A model generated the notes under the pieces. The model saw only the letters and a list, made by a program, of their open reading frames with translations. It was not told the DNA's origin and did not search any database. DNA of 15,628 bases from CAYLHS01 sp964383535 (GTDB lineage: Bacteria > Actinomycetota > Acidimicrobiia > Spongiisociales > UBA4744), in assembly GCA_964383535.1 (NCBI GenBank), contig CAYLHS010000050.1, positions 1 through 15,628 on the forward strand, in the 5' to 3' direction. Positions within the stretch are counted from its first letter, which is position 1. Every line of letters begins with the position of its first letter. A program made the position numbers and the translations under genes. Below, in pieces: positions 1-7,800 of this stretch.

Positions 1-5
1 CGCAT
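1..5 (-). other. possible start of a further operon gene (only ATG plus 2 bases visible)
   Basis: Bases 5..3 read ATG on the minus strand and share one base with the TGA stop (7..5) of the SRPBCC gene, a TGATG junction. The same arrangement joins two other genes of this operon, near base 1245. This suggests a next gene begins here and runs out of the window, but one codon is not proof. Nothing can be said about its product. Confidence 0.3.
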
Positions 6-451
6 CAGTCGGACCCGACTTGCCGCACCCGCTTTCGCAACCCTCGCAGCGCCGTGGACACGAGCTGCTTCTCCGCTTGGCGCCGCAGGAAACCAGGAAG
101 CGGAAACGCATAGTCGACTCGGAGTGCGTACACCACATCGGTGCCGCCCCCCTCGAGTTCGCTCAACTCGTACGAGCCAATCATCTCCCGGATGTCCTCT
201 CCCGGTTCCGCCACCCACGACATGAGCTTGGGTCGTTTGAACTCGTAGGTGAGGACGTAGGAGATCACCTTGACCATGGCATCCACCTCGAAGCTCACCC
301 GAGCAGGCATACCGTCGGCGTCGCGTTCGATGACATCCACCGAACGCATGGCCGTGATCCATTCGGGGTAGCGCTCCAGGTCTGCGAGCACGTCGAAGAT
401 GGCTTCGGCGAATGCAGGAATCTCGATGCTCTGAACGGTACCTTCGCTCAC
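5..451 (-). CDS. SRPBCC (START/Bet v1-like, COQ10-type) family protein
   Basis: The gene encodes 148 residues, the usual size of a single-domain SRPBCC protein, a helix-grip fold that encloses a hydrophobic ligand cavity. The N-terminal part around residues 14-36 (an FDVLADLERYPEWI-type stretch) matches the start of polyketide cyclase/COQ10-like proteins. The end has the PLPGFLRRQAEKQLVSTALRGL-type amphipathic C-terminal helix of the actinobacterial members. No signal peptide or membrane segment is visible, so it is probably cytosolic. The ligand cannot be read from sequence. The start is a GTG at 451..449 that overlaps the TGA of the upstream metallophosphoesterase gene as GTGA, so translation is probably coupled. 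The family assignment is firm and the function is unknown. Confidence 0.85.
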   Translation of the reverse strand: MSEGTVQSIEIPAFAEAIFDVLADLERYPEWITAMRSVDVIERDADGMPARVSFEVDAMVKVISYVLTYEFKRPKLMSWVAEPGEDIREMIGSYELSELEGGGTDVVYALRVDYAFPLPGFLRRQAEKQLVSTALRGLRKRVRQVGSD

Positions 452-1245
452 TCTCGCTCCCTGTTGGCCCTAGCGTAGCTCGCGCGATCGACGTGCCGAA
501 CCGCCCGGCGGGTTGCCCGGAAGTACCCGACATTCACACATACGGTCGCGCCGACCCTCCATCTGGAGGCCTGCGGCTGGTGAATATCGCCGAAATAGTG
601 ATAACGGGGCTGGTGCCGTTTGAGGTACTCCAGCAATACCTGAGACCCGCTCTCGAGCCGACCCGTGATGACGTCACGCCGAAGCGCGGGCACGGCAGGC
701 GGGAGATGCGTGCATAGGACCTCCACGGGCCCGAGGTTCCGCAGCTTCTCCGCGAATTCCACCTCCGAGACCTCTCCTGGTACACCGAGAGGAGTCGGTG
801 CTCCTCCACCCACCAGGCCGACGACGATCCCTTCGAGCTCGAAGGTTTCGCCGTCCACATACTTGACGCCGCCTGGCAGGGACCGTTCCAGCAACGACGG
901 CCAGTCGACGTTCCCGAATGTTGCGTAGCCGCGCGCGCCGCGCAGGGCCGACGACAGTTGCGCATACTGCTGTTCGACACCCACTCTGATCTCCTCGCGA
1001 ATCCGAGTGTTGCCCGCTCCGAAGCGATCCCTCCATAGACGTCGCGATCCCGCGTAATCGCCCTTCGCCCTGAGCTTCGCTGCCTCCCCGACGAACCCGT
1101 GGCCGAGAACGTCTGCGAGGATCCCGTCGTTGGTGCGGTAGTCGACAAAGTTCACGAAGTCGCCAAGCATCACGAGGGACTCTCCCTGCCGTGCGATACG
1201 AGCCAGGTCGGCAAATGCCCCATGTACGTCGGCCACCAGCAGCAT
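448..1245 (-). CDS. calcineurin-like metallophosphoesterase
   Basis: The 265-residue product carries the ordered motifs of class III metallophosphoesterases: D-V-H at residues 6-8, G-D at 28-29, G-N-V-D at 111-114, T-H at 179-180 and G-D-I-H at 219-222. These build a two-metal centre that hydrolyses phosphomono- or phosphodiesters; the substrate is unknown. The last motif is normally G-H-x-H, and here an Asp (codon GAT) replaces the first His. The reading frame stays open upstream to 1506, but the extension is Arg-rich, overlaps the next gene in another frame and has no domain. The ATG at 1245..1243 puts the first motif right at the N-terminus, as in the family, and forms TGATG with the upstream stop. 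It is the fourth gene of the operon led by queG. Confidence 0.85.
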   Translation of the reverse strand: MLLVADVHGAFADLARIARQGESLVMLGDFVNFVDYRTNDGILADVLGHGFVGEAAKLRAKGDYAGSRRLWRDRFGAGNTRIREEIRVGVEQQYAQLSSALRGARGYATFGNVDWPSLLERSLPGGVKYVDGETFELEGIVVGLVGGGAPTPLGVPGEVSEVEFAEKLRNLGPVEVLCTHLPPAVPALRRDVITGRLESGSQVLLEYLKRHQPRYHYFGDIHQPQASRWRVGATVCVNVGYFRATRRAVRHVDRASYARANRERE

Positions 1246-1487
1246 CAGGCTCTGCCCACGTACCAGGCAACCGCGATTGCTGCCAGCACCCCGGCGCCAA
1301 GCGTGCCAAGCAGGGGCCAGGCAGCGTACGACGCCGACAGCCCGCCCATCCCAAACGCGATCAACCCACCGACGATCCTCCTCGCGACCATTTGTTCGCC
1401 GAGGCCCTTCGGACGGAAGGTCCCGATCACCCACACGACCAGCGCAGCGAAGCCGACAACCAACGCTATGGCGTACACGAAGCTCAC
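1245..1487 (-). CDS. small hypothetical membrane protein
   Basis: The 80-residue protein consists of a hydrophobic N-terminal helix (about residues 3-21), a short basic loop containing RPKGLGEQ and a further hydrophobic region (about 37-76) that could form two helices. I do not recognise the family. The start chosen is the GTG at 1487..1485, which overlaps the TGA of the zinc-finger membrane protein gene as GTGA. Its stop overlaps the metallophosphoesterase ATG. The open frame extends upstream to 1631, but that part is Arg-rich and is the shadow of the neighbouring gene. Coupling on both sides and the clean membrane profile support a real gene. A role with its membrane-protein neighbour is only a guess from position. 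Confidence 0.65.
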   Translation of the reverse strand: MSFVYAIALVVGFAALVVWVIGTFRPKGLGEQMVARRIVGGLIAFGMGGLSASYAAWPLLGTLGAGVLAAIAVAWYVGRA

Positions 1488-2119
1488 TGGCCGCGCCTCG
1501 AGGCAATGGCGACGGCGATGAGAATGACGAACATCGCGGCCATGATCACCGTCAACACTCGAGGGCGCAGCACGACCCCATCGGGTTCGTTCAAGGCCCA
1601 TCGGTAGGCATCGAGCGCGCCCGCGAGCCACACTCCAACCCCAATCAGCACCAGCGCGAGGCCGGCGAGCGTCACGCCGTGCGCCATCAGTACGGCTCCC
1701 AGAGAGATCCCGACGAGACTGAGGGCTGCGACCGACACACCGAGCAACGCCTGACGCGCGAACACATGGCCCAGGCCGGGCACGACCAACCCGCGAACCA
1801 GCGCCTGGCCGGGGTTCCTGGGTTCAGGTGGGGCCTCTCTGAACACATCGAAGATCGTCGCCCCGCACGTCGAACAGGTGGACTCGGCGAGAGGATTCAC
1901 ACGTCCGCACACGCTGCATGTCCACGCTCCCTTGCCCATCCGAGGCTCGTCTGGAAGCGCAAGCTGCAGCTGCATCTGCGTGTCGTCCTCGGCTTCGTTC
2001 TCGACCGGCTCACCGGGTGGTTTGCCCGATTCCTCGAAAGGGCGATAGCACTGACCGCACCAGAGCGCACCCGGCGCGTTTCGCGCTCCGCAGTCGGGAC
2101 AGATGACGTGGGTCGACAT
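1484..2119 (-). CDS. double zinc-finger membrane protein
   Basis: The 211-residue product has two identically spaced four-Cys fingers: C7, C10, C21, C24 and C68, C71, C82, C85 (C-x2-C-x10-C-x2-C). They are joined by an acidic, Gln-rich linker (about residues 29-60). An Asn three residues after the second Cys of each finger, and Trp66 before the second finger, also fit the RanBP2-type zinc-finger pattern, although ordinary bacterial zinc ribbons often have the Asn. A PGLGHVFARQ stretch (about 107-116) resembles the turn of TM2/DUF5683-type membrane proteins. About three hydrophobic segments follow (roughly 115-135, 138-160 and 187-206). The fingers probably face the cytosol. The gene starts 5 bases after the queG stop. 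No specific function is known. Confidence 0.75.
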   Translation of the reverse strand: MSTHVICPDCGARNAPGALWCGQCYRPFEESGKPPGEPVENEAEDDTQMQLQLALPDEPRMGKGAWTCSVCGRVNPLAESTCSTCGATIFDVFREAPPEPRNPGQALVRGLVVPGLGHVFARQALLGVSVAALSLVGISLGAVLMAHGVTLAGLALVLIGVGVWLAGALDAYRWALNEPDGVVLRPRVLTVIMAAMFVILIAVAIASRRGQ

Positions 2120-2124
2120 CTCGG

Positions 2125-3228
2125 TCAGAGTACCTGGTCCCCGCCGTCCAGTGCGGCAAGGGCCAGCTGCAGCTCAGACCTCACAGCTTTGTCGAGCTCT
2201 CTGGACTCAGCTGTCTCGAGTGACGCCCGACCCCTCCCGACACGACCGAGCGCCCATGCGGCATGCCTGCGAAGAAGCGGGTCAGGGTGCCCCAGGTAGC
2301 CCGAGAGGATCCCGACGGTGCCAGGATCACGTTTGTTACCCAGCGCCACGAGCGCGTTCCGCCGCAAATAGCGCGGATCGCGCCTGGGGATGTAGAAATG
2401 CTCGTAGCGAACCAGAAGCGTGCGGTCTGCCGACATCAGGATCTCGATCAGGTCGACGACTCCCCAACGTGAAGCGCCTGCACGACGAAGGGCCCGACTG
2501 CCTGGAGGGCATGCCTCCAGACAATCATCGCACCCGTAGATCCTGTCGCCCATGGCAGCGCGGAACTCTCGAGGAATGGCCCCCGGCGACTGAGCGATCG
2601 CTGCGAGGCATCGACGGGCATCGAGGACACCGGGTGCGATCAGCGCCTCGGTGGGACATGCCGGAAGGCACGCCGCACAGGAACCACAGGAGCGAACCAT
2701 CGGTCGGGTCGGCTCCGGCAGGGCATCGGTCACCACCGAACCGAGGAGCACCCATGGCCCGACTCCCGGTACGAGCACCATCGTGTTCTTGCCCCACCAG
2801 CCAACACCGGCACGCACCGCTGCGGCTCGATCCACGAGCCGGTTGTCATCGACGAGGACTTCCGCCCGCCATCCCTGGTCGCGAAGAAGACCCGAGAGCT
2901 CCTCGAGGGTTTGGCGAAGCAACCGGTATGCATCGGCTGCGGCGAATCTCGCGATCCTGCCTTCGTGGTCCCCCTGCACGAGCGGGGTTCTGATGTCGTA
3001 TGAGACGGCACCCACGATGAAGCGTTCTGCCCACGGGAAACTGAGGCGAATGTCGGTCGCCCGCTCGGGGTTGGCGAAAGTGAAATGCAGGCCGGCCGAG
3101 AGTCCAACGTGGCTTCGCTGACGAATCGTCTCCCTGACATCTTCGAACGGGTCGGCGGCGCACACCCCGAACCCGACCGCTCCTCGGTCGAGCATGAACG
3201 CCCGAAGGTCACTCGTCAGGTCGTACAT
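2125..3228 (-). CDS. queG: epoxyqueuosine reductase (QueG-like)
   Basis: QueG is a cobalamin- and iron-sulfur-dependent enzyme that reduces epoxyqueuosine to queuosine at position 34 of tRNAs. The 367-residue product shows the N-terminal DUF1730 region. A VDDNRLVDRAAAVRAGVGWW-type stretch (about 126-145) includes a conserved Asp and the G-W-x-G-K-N segment. Two ferredoxin-like clusters follow: C181, C184, C187, C191 and C207, C233, C236, C240, the second in the typical YGCDDC context. The C-terminus (about 280-335) has HEAT-like repeats, as in QueG. The N-terminal part is of the actinobacterial type and lacks the classical Y-A-x-G-x-D-Y-H motif. The ATG at 3228 starts 27 bases after the small four-Cys gene. 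No other queuosine gene is in the window. Confidence 0.88.
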   Translation of the reverse strand: MYDLTSDLRAFMLDRGAVGFGVCAADPFEDVRETIRQRSHVGLSAGLHFTFANPERATDIRLSFPWAERFIVGAVSYDIRTPLVQGDHEGRIARFAAADAYRLLRQTLEELSGLLRDQGWRAEVLVDDNRLVDRAAAVRAGVGWWGKNTMVLVPGVGPWVLLGSVVTDALPEPTRPMVRSCGSCAACLPACPTEALIAPGVLDARRCLAAIAQSPGAIPREFRAAMGDRIYGCDDCLEACPPGSRALRRAGASRWGVVDLIEILMSADRTLLVRYEHFYIPRRDPRYLRRNALVALGNKRDPGTVGILSGYLGHPDPLLRRHAAWALGRVGRGRASLETAESRELDKAVRSELQLALAALDGGDQVL

Positions 3229-3255
3229 CCAACCAGCGTAGACCGGGCGGTCGCG

Positions 3256-3447
3256 TCACCCGGTCGCCTCCCGGCGCACCAGGCGTAGTGGAGGGAGCAG
3301 ACCCACGGACGCCATCCTTCCCAGCGCTTCCGCCTCGTCGGCGTCGATGTCCACCGGACCTGCCGTTTGGCGTAGCAGATACGTGACCACGCAGTCCTTG
3401 CAGGCGGTCGAGTGCTGCATGGCGCATTCATCGCAACTGATTCGCAT
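3256..3447 (-). CDS. small four-cysteine conserved hypothetical protein
   Basis: The 63-residue protein begins with C5-x2-C8 and C16-x2-C19, a compact four-Cys cluster that probably binds zinc or an iron-sulfur centre. An acidic, Asp/Glu/Ala-rich middle and a Leu-Pro-Pro-Leu tail follow. The start at 3447 is well supported: the message carries AGAAGGAGGA just before the ATG. The frame is open to 3609 but has no comparable ribosome site there. From memory, similar short CDxC proteins occur beside queG in other Actinomycetota; I could not check this here. It appears to be the first gene of the queG cluster. The function is unknown. Confidence 0.75.
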   Translation of the reverse strand: MRISCDECAMQHSTACKDCVVTYLLRQTAGPVDIDADEAEALGRMASVGLLPPLRLVRREATG

Positions 3448-3450
3448 TTG

Positions 3451-3460
3451 TCCTCCTTCT
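3451..3460 (-). promoter_or_regulatory. strong Shine-Dalgarno site of the four-Cys gene
   Basis: On the minus strand the sequence AGAAGGAGGA lies three bases before the ATG at 3447. It is one of the best ribosome-binding sites in the window. It fixes the start of the 63-residue protein against a longer in-frame reading. Confidence 0.8.
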
Positions 3461-3490
3461 CTGCCGCCACCATACGAACGGGGTGGGACA

Positions 3491-3518
3491 GAAAAGAAAG
3501 GTCGGGGCGACGGCCCGA
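3491..3518 (-). terminator. weak candidate intrinsic terminator after the NYN gene
   Basis: In minus-strand RNA, TCGGG (3518..3514) pairs with CCCGA (3506..3502) around a 7-base loop. A pyrimidine-rich tract with several U residues (3500..3491, CTTTCTTTTC) follows. It lies about 90 bases after the NYN stop and 55 bases before the next start, in the only gap of any size between 4812 and 5. The stem is short and the U-tract is interrupted by C, so this is a modest candidate. I saw no convincing promoter in the rest of the 162-base gap (3448-3609). Confidence 0.35.
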
Positions 3519-3609
3519 TCTCGTATCCAGTACCTCGTACGCCGCCGAAGTCGTCGGAAACCATAGGGCGGCCGTACGGATGCGAGGTAGTGCGGATGCG
3601 GGCCCGCAC

Positions 3610-4812
3610 CTACCTCCTGAACCACTCTCGGACGGCCTGACTCCAGAGGCAGAGCGCGCCAGGAGACCCTTCCCGCACCTCTCGGTCCGAACTCACGACG
3701 ACGACGTTGCCCGTCGTCGCTGCCGCCCGATCCATGATTTCCTGATCTGCGATTGTCCCCTCATCGGTGAATTGGACGTCGATGCCGCCGGGACCGGGGC
3801 CACTCTGCCCTCCGCCAGTCAGACCCGAGTCGTAAACCACAATGAGCCGGGCCGGCGCGTTGGCGAGTCGCCTGAGCCTGGCCAACCGGTGATTGAGGTC
3901 CTCTCGGGCAAGCTGGGGAGTCCACTGGTGCGCCATGTTGTATCCATCCACGATCATCACGAATGGCTCGGACTGGCCCAAGAGCCACTCGACCGCCGCC
4001 GCATCATCAGGACGAACCCCAAGCGGAAGTGAGAGGCCCGAGGGTGCCTCGGTGGCCTCGTGGAGATCCGGGACCACCTGTAGGGTTGCTGCCGCCGTCA
4101 ACTGGTCGAGTATCGAAGCCAACGCCGCAGGATTACGTCTCGTCCACACATCGGGGAGGGCAGCCGACGCTGGACCTGCTGCAGCCCGTCGCGCCTTCAG
4201 CAGCTCATCCTTGAGAAAAGCAACCTTGTCGTCGGCCTCTGCGAGGTCGGCCAGCGCATCGGAGACCGCTCGCTGTAGCTCTTTCAGTCTCGACTCGGCC
4301 GCAAGACGACTCACACGCTCCGCCTCGGTGGCTTCCTGCACTCTCGCTGCAATCTCGGAGCTCTCGCGACGGGCCCTGCGCTCCGTGTCGGTCTTCTCTG
4401 CACGTGCCTTCTCGACACGCTCCTTCTCGACACCGAGCTGGTACTGGAGATCTCGAACCTGTCCGGCGAGATGATCAATCCGGGAGATCAGATCCTTCTC
4501 GGACATGGAATTCGTTGCCGCGTCCAGCGTGCGCTGCCATCCATCTGGACGAAGCAGAAACACTGCAGAGGGGATGTCCTCCTCGCGCGCCTCTCCGATC
4601 TCCGGCCACTGTTCCACCGCTCGCTGCCGAAGCCACTCGTAGCGGTCTAGGTCGCGAACGAGGGCATTCGCGAGCGGTGGTGGCAGTGTACGCGCCGCGG
4701 ACGCCGCGACCGGACGCAGCGAGGCCGGCAGCTGGTCCTCGTCGAGGTCCCGCAAGACTTTGCGCGCAGCGACGATCGCAGCTCCGAGCAGGCGGGCCTC
4801 GTACGCGACCAT
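3610..4812 (-). CDS. coiled-coil NYN (YacP-like) domain protein, probable RNase
   Basis: The C-terminal third (about residues 283-400) has the NYN/PIN-like nuclease pattern: IVDGYN with D289, VVYDSG with D328, TIADQEIMD with D357 and VSSDREV with D376. These acidic residues would bind the catalytic metal, as in YacP/Rae1-type ribonucleases. A Gly-rich loop (about 332-343) lies between the second and third motifs. The middle (about 104-210) is heptad-like and rich in Glu, Arg and Ala, a clear coiled coil likely to mediate oligomerisation. The N-terminal 100 residues form a separate helical region I do not recognise. The ATG at 4812 follows the tricorn stop by three bases, so the two are probably co-transcribed. 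Fold assignment is strong; RNase activity is inferred from the family. Confidence 0.83.
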   Translation of the reverse strand: MVAYEARLLGAAIVAARKVLRDLDEDQLPASLRPVAASAARTLPPPLANALVRDLDRYEWLRQRAVEQWPEIGEAREEDIPSAVFLLRPDGWQRTLDAATNSMSEKDLISRIDHLAGQVRDLQYQLGVEKERVEKARAEKTDTERRARRESSEIAARVQEATEAERVSRLAAESRLKELQRAVSDALADLAEADDKVAFLKDELLKARRAAAGPASAALPDVWTRRNPAALASILDQLTAAATLQVVPDLHEATEAPSGLSLPLGVRPDDAAAVEWLLGQSEPFVMIVDGYNMAHQWTPQLAREDLNHRLARLRRLANAPARLIVVYDSGLTGGGQSGPGPGGIDVQFTDEGTIADQEIMDRAAATTGNVVVVSSDREVREGSPGALCLWSQAVREWFRR

Positions 4813-4815
4813 TGG

Positions 4816-7800
4816 TCAGGTCGGCAGCGCCGGCAGCGTGCGACTCGGAGGTTCCTCGAACTCGGGAATCGACGGATGCTGCTGATCGACGATCGCCAAC
4901 ACCTCCGCGATGGCCCGATCCATTTGCGGATCCCTGCCCGCCGCGTAGTCCTGGGGGGTGATCTCGACGTCGATGTCCGGGTCGGTCCCGTAGTTCTCCA
5001 CTCCCCACCCCACGTCGCGGAACCAGAACGAGAACTCGGGTTGGGTCGTGATCGTTCCATCGACAAGGGCATGGCGGGGGAAGATCCCGACAACCCCACC
5101 CCAGGTTCTCTTGCCGATCAGCGGTCCGAGCCCGAACAACTTGAAGGAGTGGCTGAAGATGTCGCCGTCCGAGCCGGAGTACTCGTCGGTCAGGGCGACC
5201 ATCGGCCCCATTGGGGCATCCTGCGGGTATGACTCCGGCCGACCGTAGCGCGCAACGTCATACCCGATCCGCTTCCTCACCAGCTTCTCGAGGAGCAGCT
5301 GGGACACATGACCTCCACGGTTGTTGCGAACGTCGATGATGAGACCTTCGTGGTCCACTTCGGCACCGAAGTACCGATGGAACTCGGCGTACCCTCGTGC
5401 GCCCATATCCGGGACATGCACGTACCCGACGCGGCCACCTGTCTCCTCATGGACCCGTTTGCGATTCGCTTCCACCCAGTCTCTGTACCGGAGATCGAAC
5501 TCGTTGCGGAGTGCCTCCACCACAACGGTGTGCGCCTTGCGGCGGCCTCGACGAACGAGGAGACGCACCGGTCGTCCCGCCCTGTCGACCAGCGCGGCGT
5601 ACGGTGACGTCTCTGCACCTAGCTCCCGGCCTTCCACGGCCAGGATCCGATCCCCCTCTCTCACATCGACCCCCGGGCCTGCCAGCGGTGATGACGCGGC
5701 CGCCAGCCACGAGTCGCCTCTAGGGATACGCTCGACTCTCCATGCCCGCCCGTCGAATGCAAGGTCCGCTCCGAGAAACCCTTGAAGCCATGATGGCTCC
5801 GGCCGGTAGTCGCCGCCGAGCTCGTAGGCATGCGAGGTGCCCAGTTCTCCCTGCGTCTCCCACATGAGATCGGAGAACTCGGCGCGCGATCCGACCCGGT
5901 CGACGAGAGGGAGGTAGCGATCGGCGATCTCCTCCCAATCCACCCCGGCCATGTCGGGACGCCAATACTGGGACCGTTGCAGTCTCCAGGCCTCGGTGAA
6001 CATCTGCCGCCACTCGTCACCGGGCACGACTTCGAGGCGAACCCTGTCGAGATTCACCCATCCCGATTCCCGGCCAGGCTCCCCCGGCTTCGGTTCCGTC
6101 TCCTTGAACGCCACCGGGACGACGCGAAGCTTCTTGGCCGCGCGGATCGCCACGACCTTCCCATCGAGAGACACCGAGAAGTCGGAGATCCCATCCATGA
6201 CCGGCTCCACCTTGTCCTGGGAGAAGTCGTAGCTCTCCAGCTTGCCTTTGGGTGCCGGCTCGGCGTCGGCCCAGTTCGAGTTGAGTGATCCTTCGACGGG
6301 ACGAGAGGAGAACAAGACCCTCTTCTGTGCGCCGAGGACGCGTTCATATCGACCTTCCGGTACGGGGAAGGCGACCACGCGGTCTTCGATGCCATCGAGG
6401 TCGATCTCGACCGGTGCCACTTCTTGTTCGTCCTTCGCGTCACCTTTGCCGTTTGGCTCGCCAGGCGGGCGCGCCGCCCGCGACACCGAGGAGAACGGTG
6501 ACGGTGTGGACGCCGAGAGTGTGAGCAGGTGCGGCCGCATGCCCTTCGGGAACCCGAGGTCGAAGTACAGACTGTCGTAGACCGGGTCGTAGACACGTCG
6601 AGAGAGGAAGTACAGGTAGCTGCCGTCCCGATCGAAGGATGGGTCGGTGTCCATGAAGTCCGGACGGGTCACCGGGTGCAGCGTTGCCTTGTCGGTGTCG
6701 TACAGGAAGAGTGAACACGTTCGTCTGGTCGTGAACGCTGCGAACGCTACCCAGCGTCCGTCGGGCGACCATGCCGCGCCCTGGATCCGATCGACCGGAC
6801 TGTGGTGCACCTCGGTCACGGAACCCGATGTGAGGTCGACGATCAACACCTGTTGGCGCTGATTGGTGAGCACCACACGATCGTCACCCCCCGGCGCGGC
6901 CGCCATCGTCACTGGCCGGCCGACATCGACCTGAAGAATCTTCTCGCCGTCCTCGCCAAACACGAGAAGATCCTCTTCTCCGTTCTGATCGGTGGTGGCG
7001 ACCAGACGCGTGCCGTCCGGTAGCCACGAGGCGAGCCGATATCGAACCCGAGACCCTTCTCCGTGGGTGGCAGGCACCCCCTCCCAGAGCGGCATCGACG
7101 CAATCGATCCTCGAGCAGTGACGGCGATGCTGTGACCCTTCGGGTGGAGTGCAATGGTCTCGAGGTACCCGGCAGGCGAGATGAACTTGCGATTGCGCTG
7201 GCTACGGGAACTCGGGATGCGGACGTCGAGCCGCCGCGGTGCGCCTGAACGGACATCGTATGCCCACAGGTCGGCGCCGGCGTGGTACACGATGGAGCGA
7301 CCGTCGGTGGAAGCCCACCGAGCGTAGAAGCCATCGTGGTCCGTGTGCCGCTCGATGTTCCTTCCGGTCGGCGTGACGGAGTAGAGGTTGGCCACACCCT
7401 CGTGGTCGGAGAGAAAGTAGATTCGCCTCCCGATCCACATCGGTGATGCCAGATTGCCTTCGAGATCGACGAGTTTGACGAACTCGCCATCGCCCCCGCG
7501 ATCGACCCAGAGAGTCCCTGCGGAGCCACCACGGTACCGCTTCCAGCGGGCAGGGTCGTAGGTGTTCCTACCGAGCACGACGCCTGGGCCACGTGGCTCG
7601 AACGCGATGGCCCTGGCAACCCCGAGGTTCATCGGTTCCGTGCGGTGCCCGTCGGTTGTGTGCAGGTGCATTTGACCCGTGAACGGTCGCTGGAAGTCCG
7701 ACGCGACAATCACCCTGTCACCGTCGCCCGTCCATCCGACGACCTGGGTGAGTGAGCCCATCCAGGTCAGACGTTCGAGGGATCCCCCGACGGAATCCAC

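Noticed and set aside
1246..1506. In-frame N-terminal extension of the metallophosphoesterase to 1506
   Set aside because: It is Arg-rich, overlaps the small membrane gene fully in another frame, and would move the D-x-H motif 87 residues from the N-terminus.
1277..2299. Long plus-strand open frame opposite the zinc-finger and small membrane genes
   Set aside because: Its translation is Arg/Pro/Ser/His-rich with no domain, typical of an antisense shadow in GC-rich DNA. The minus-strand genes have clear motifs.
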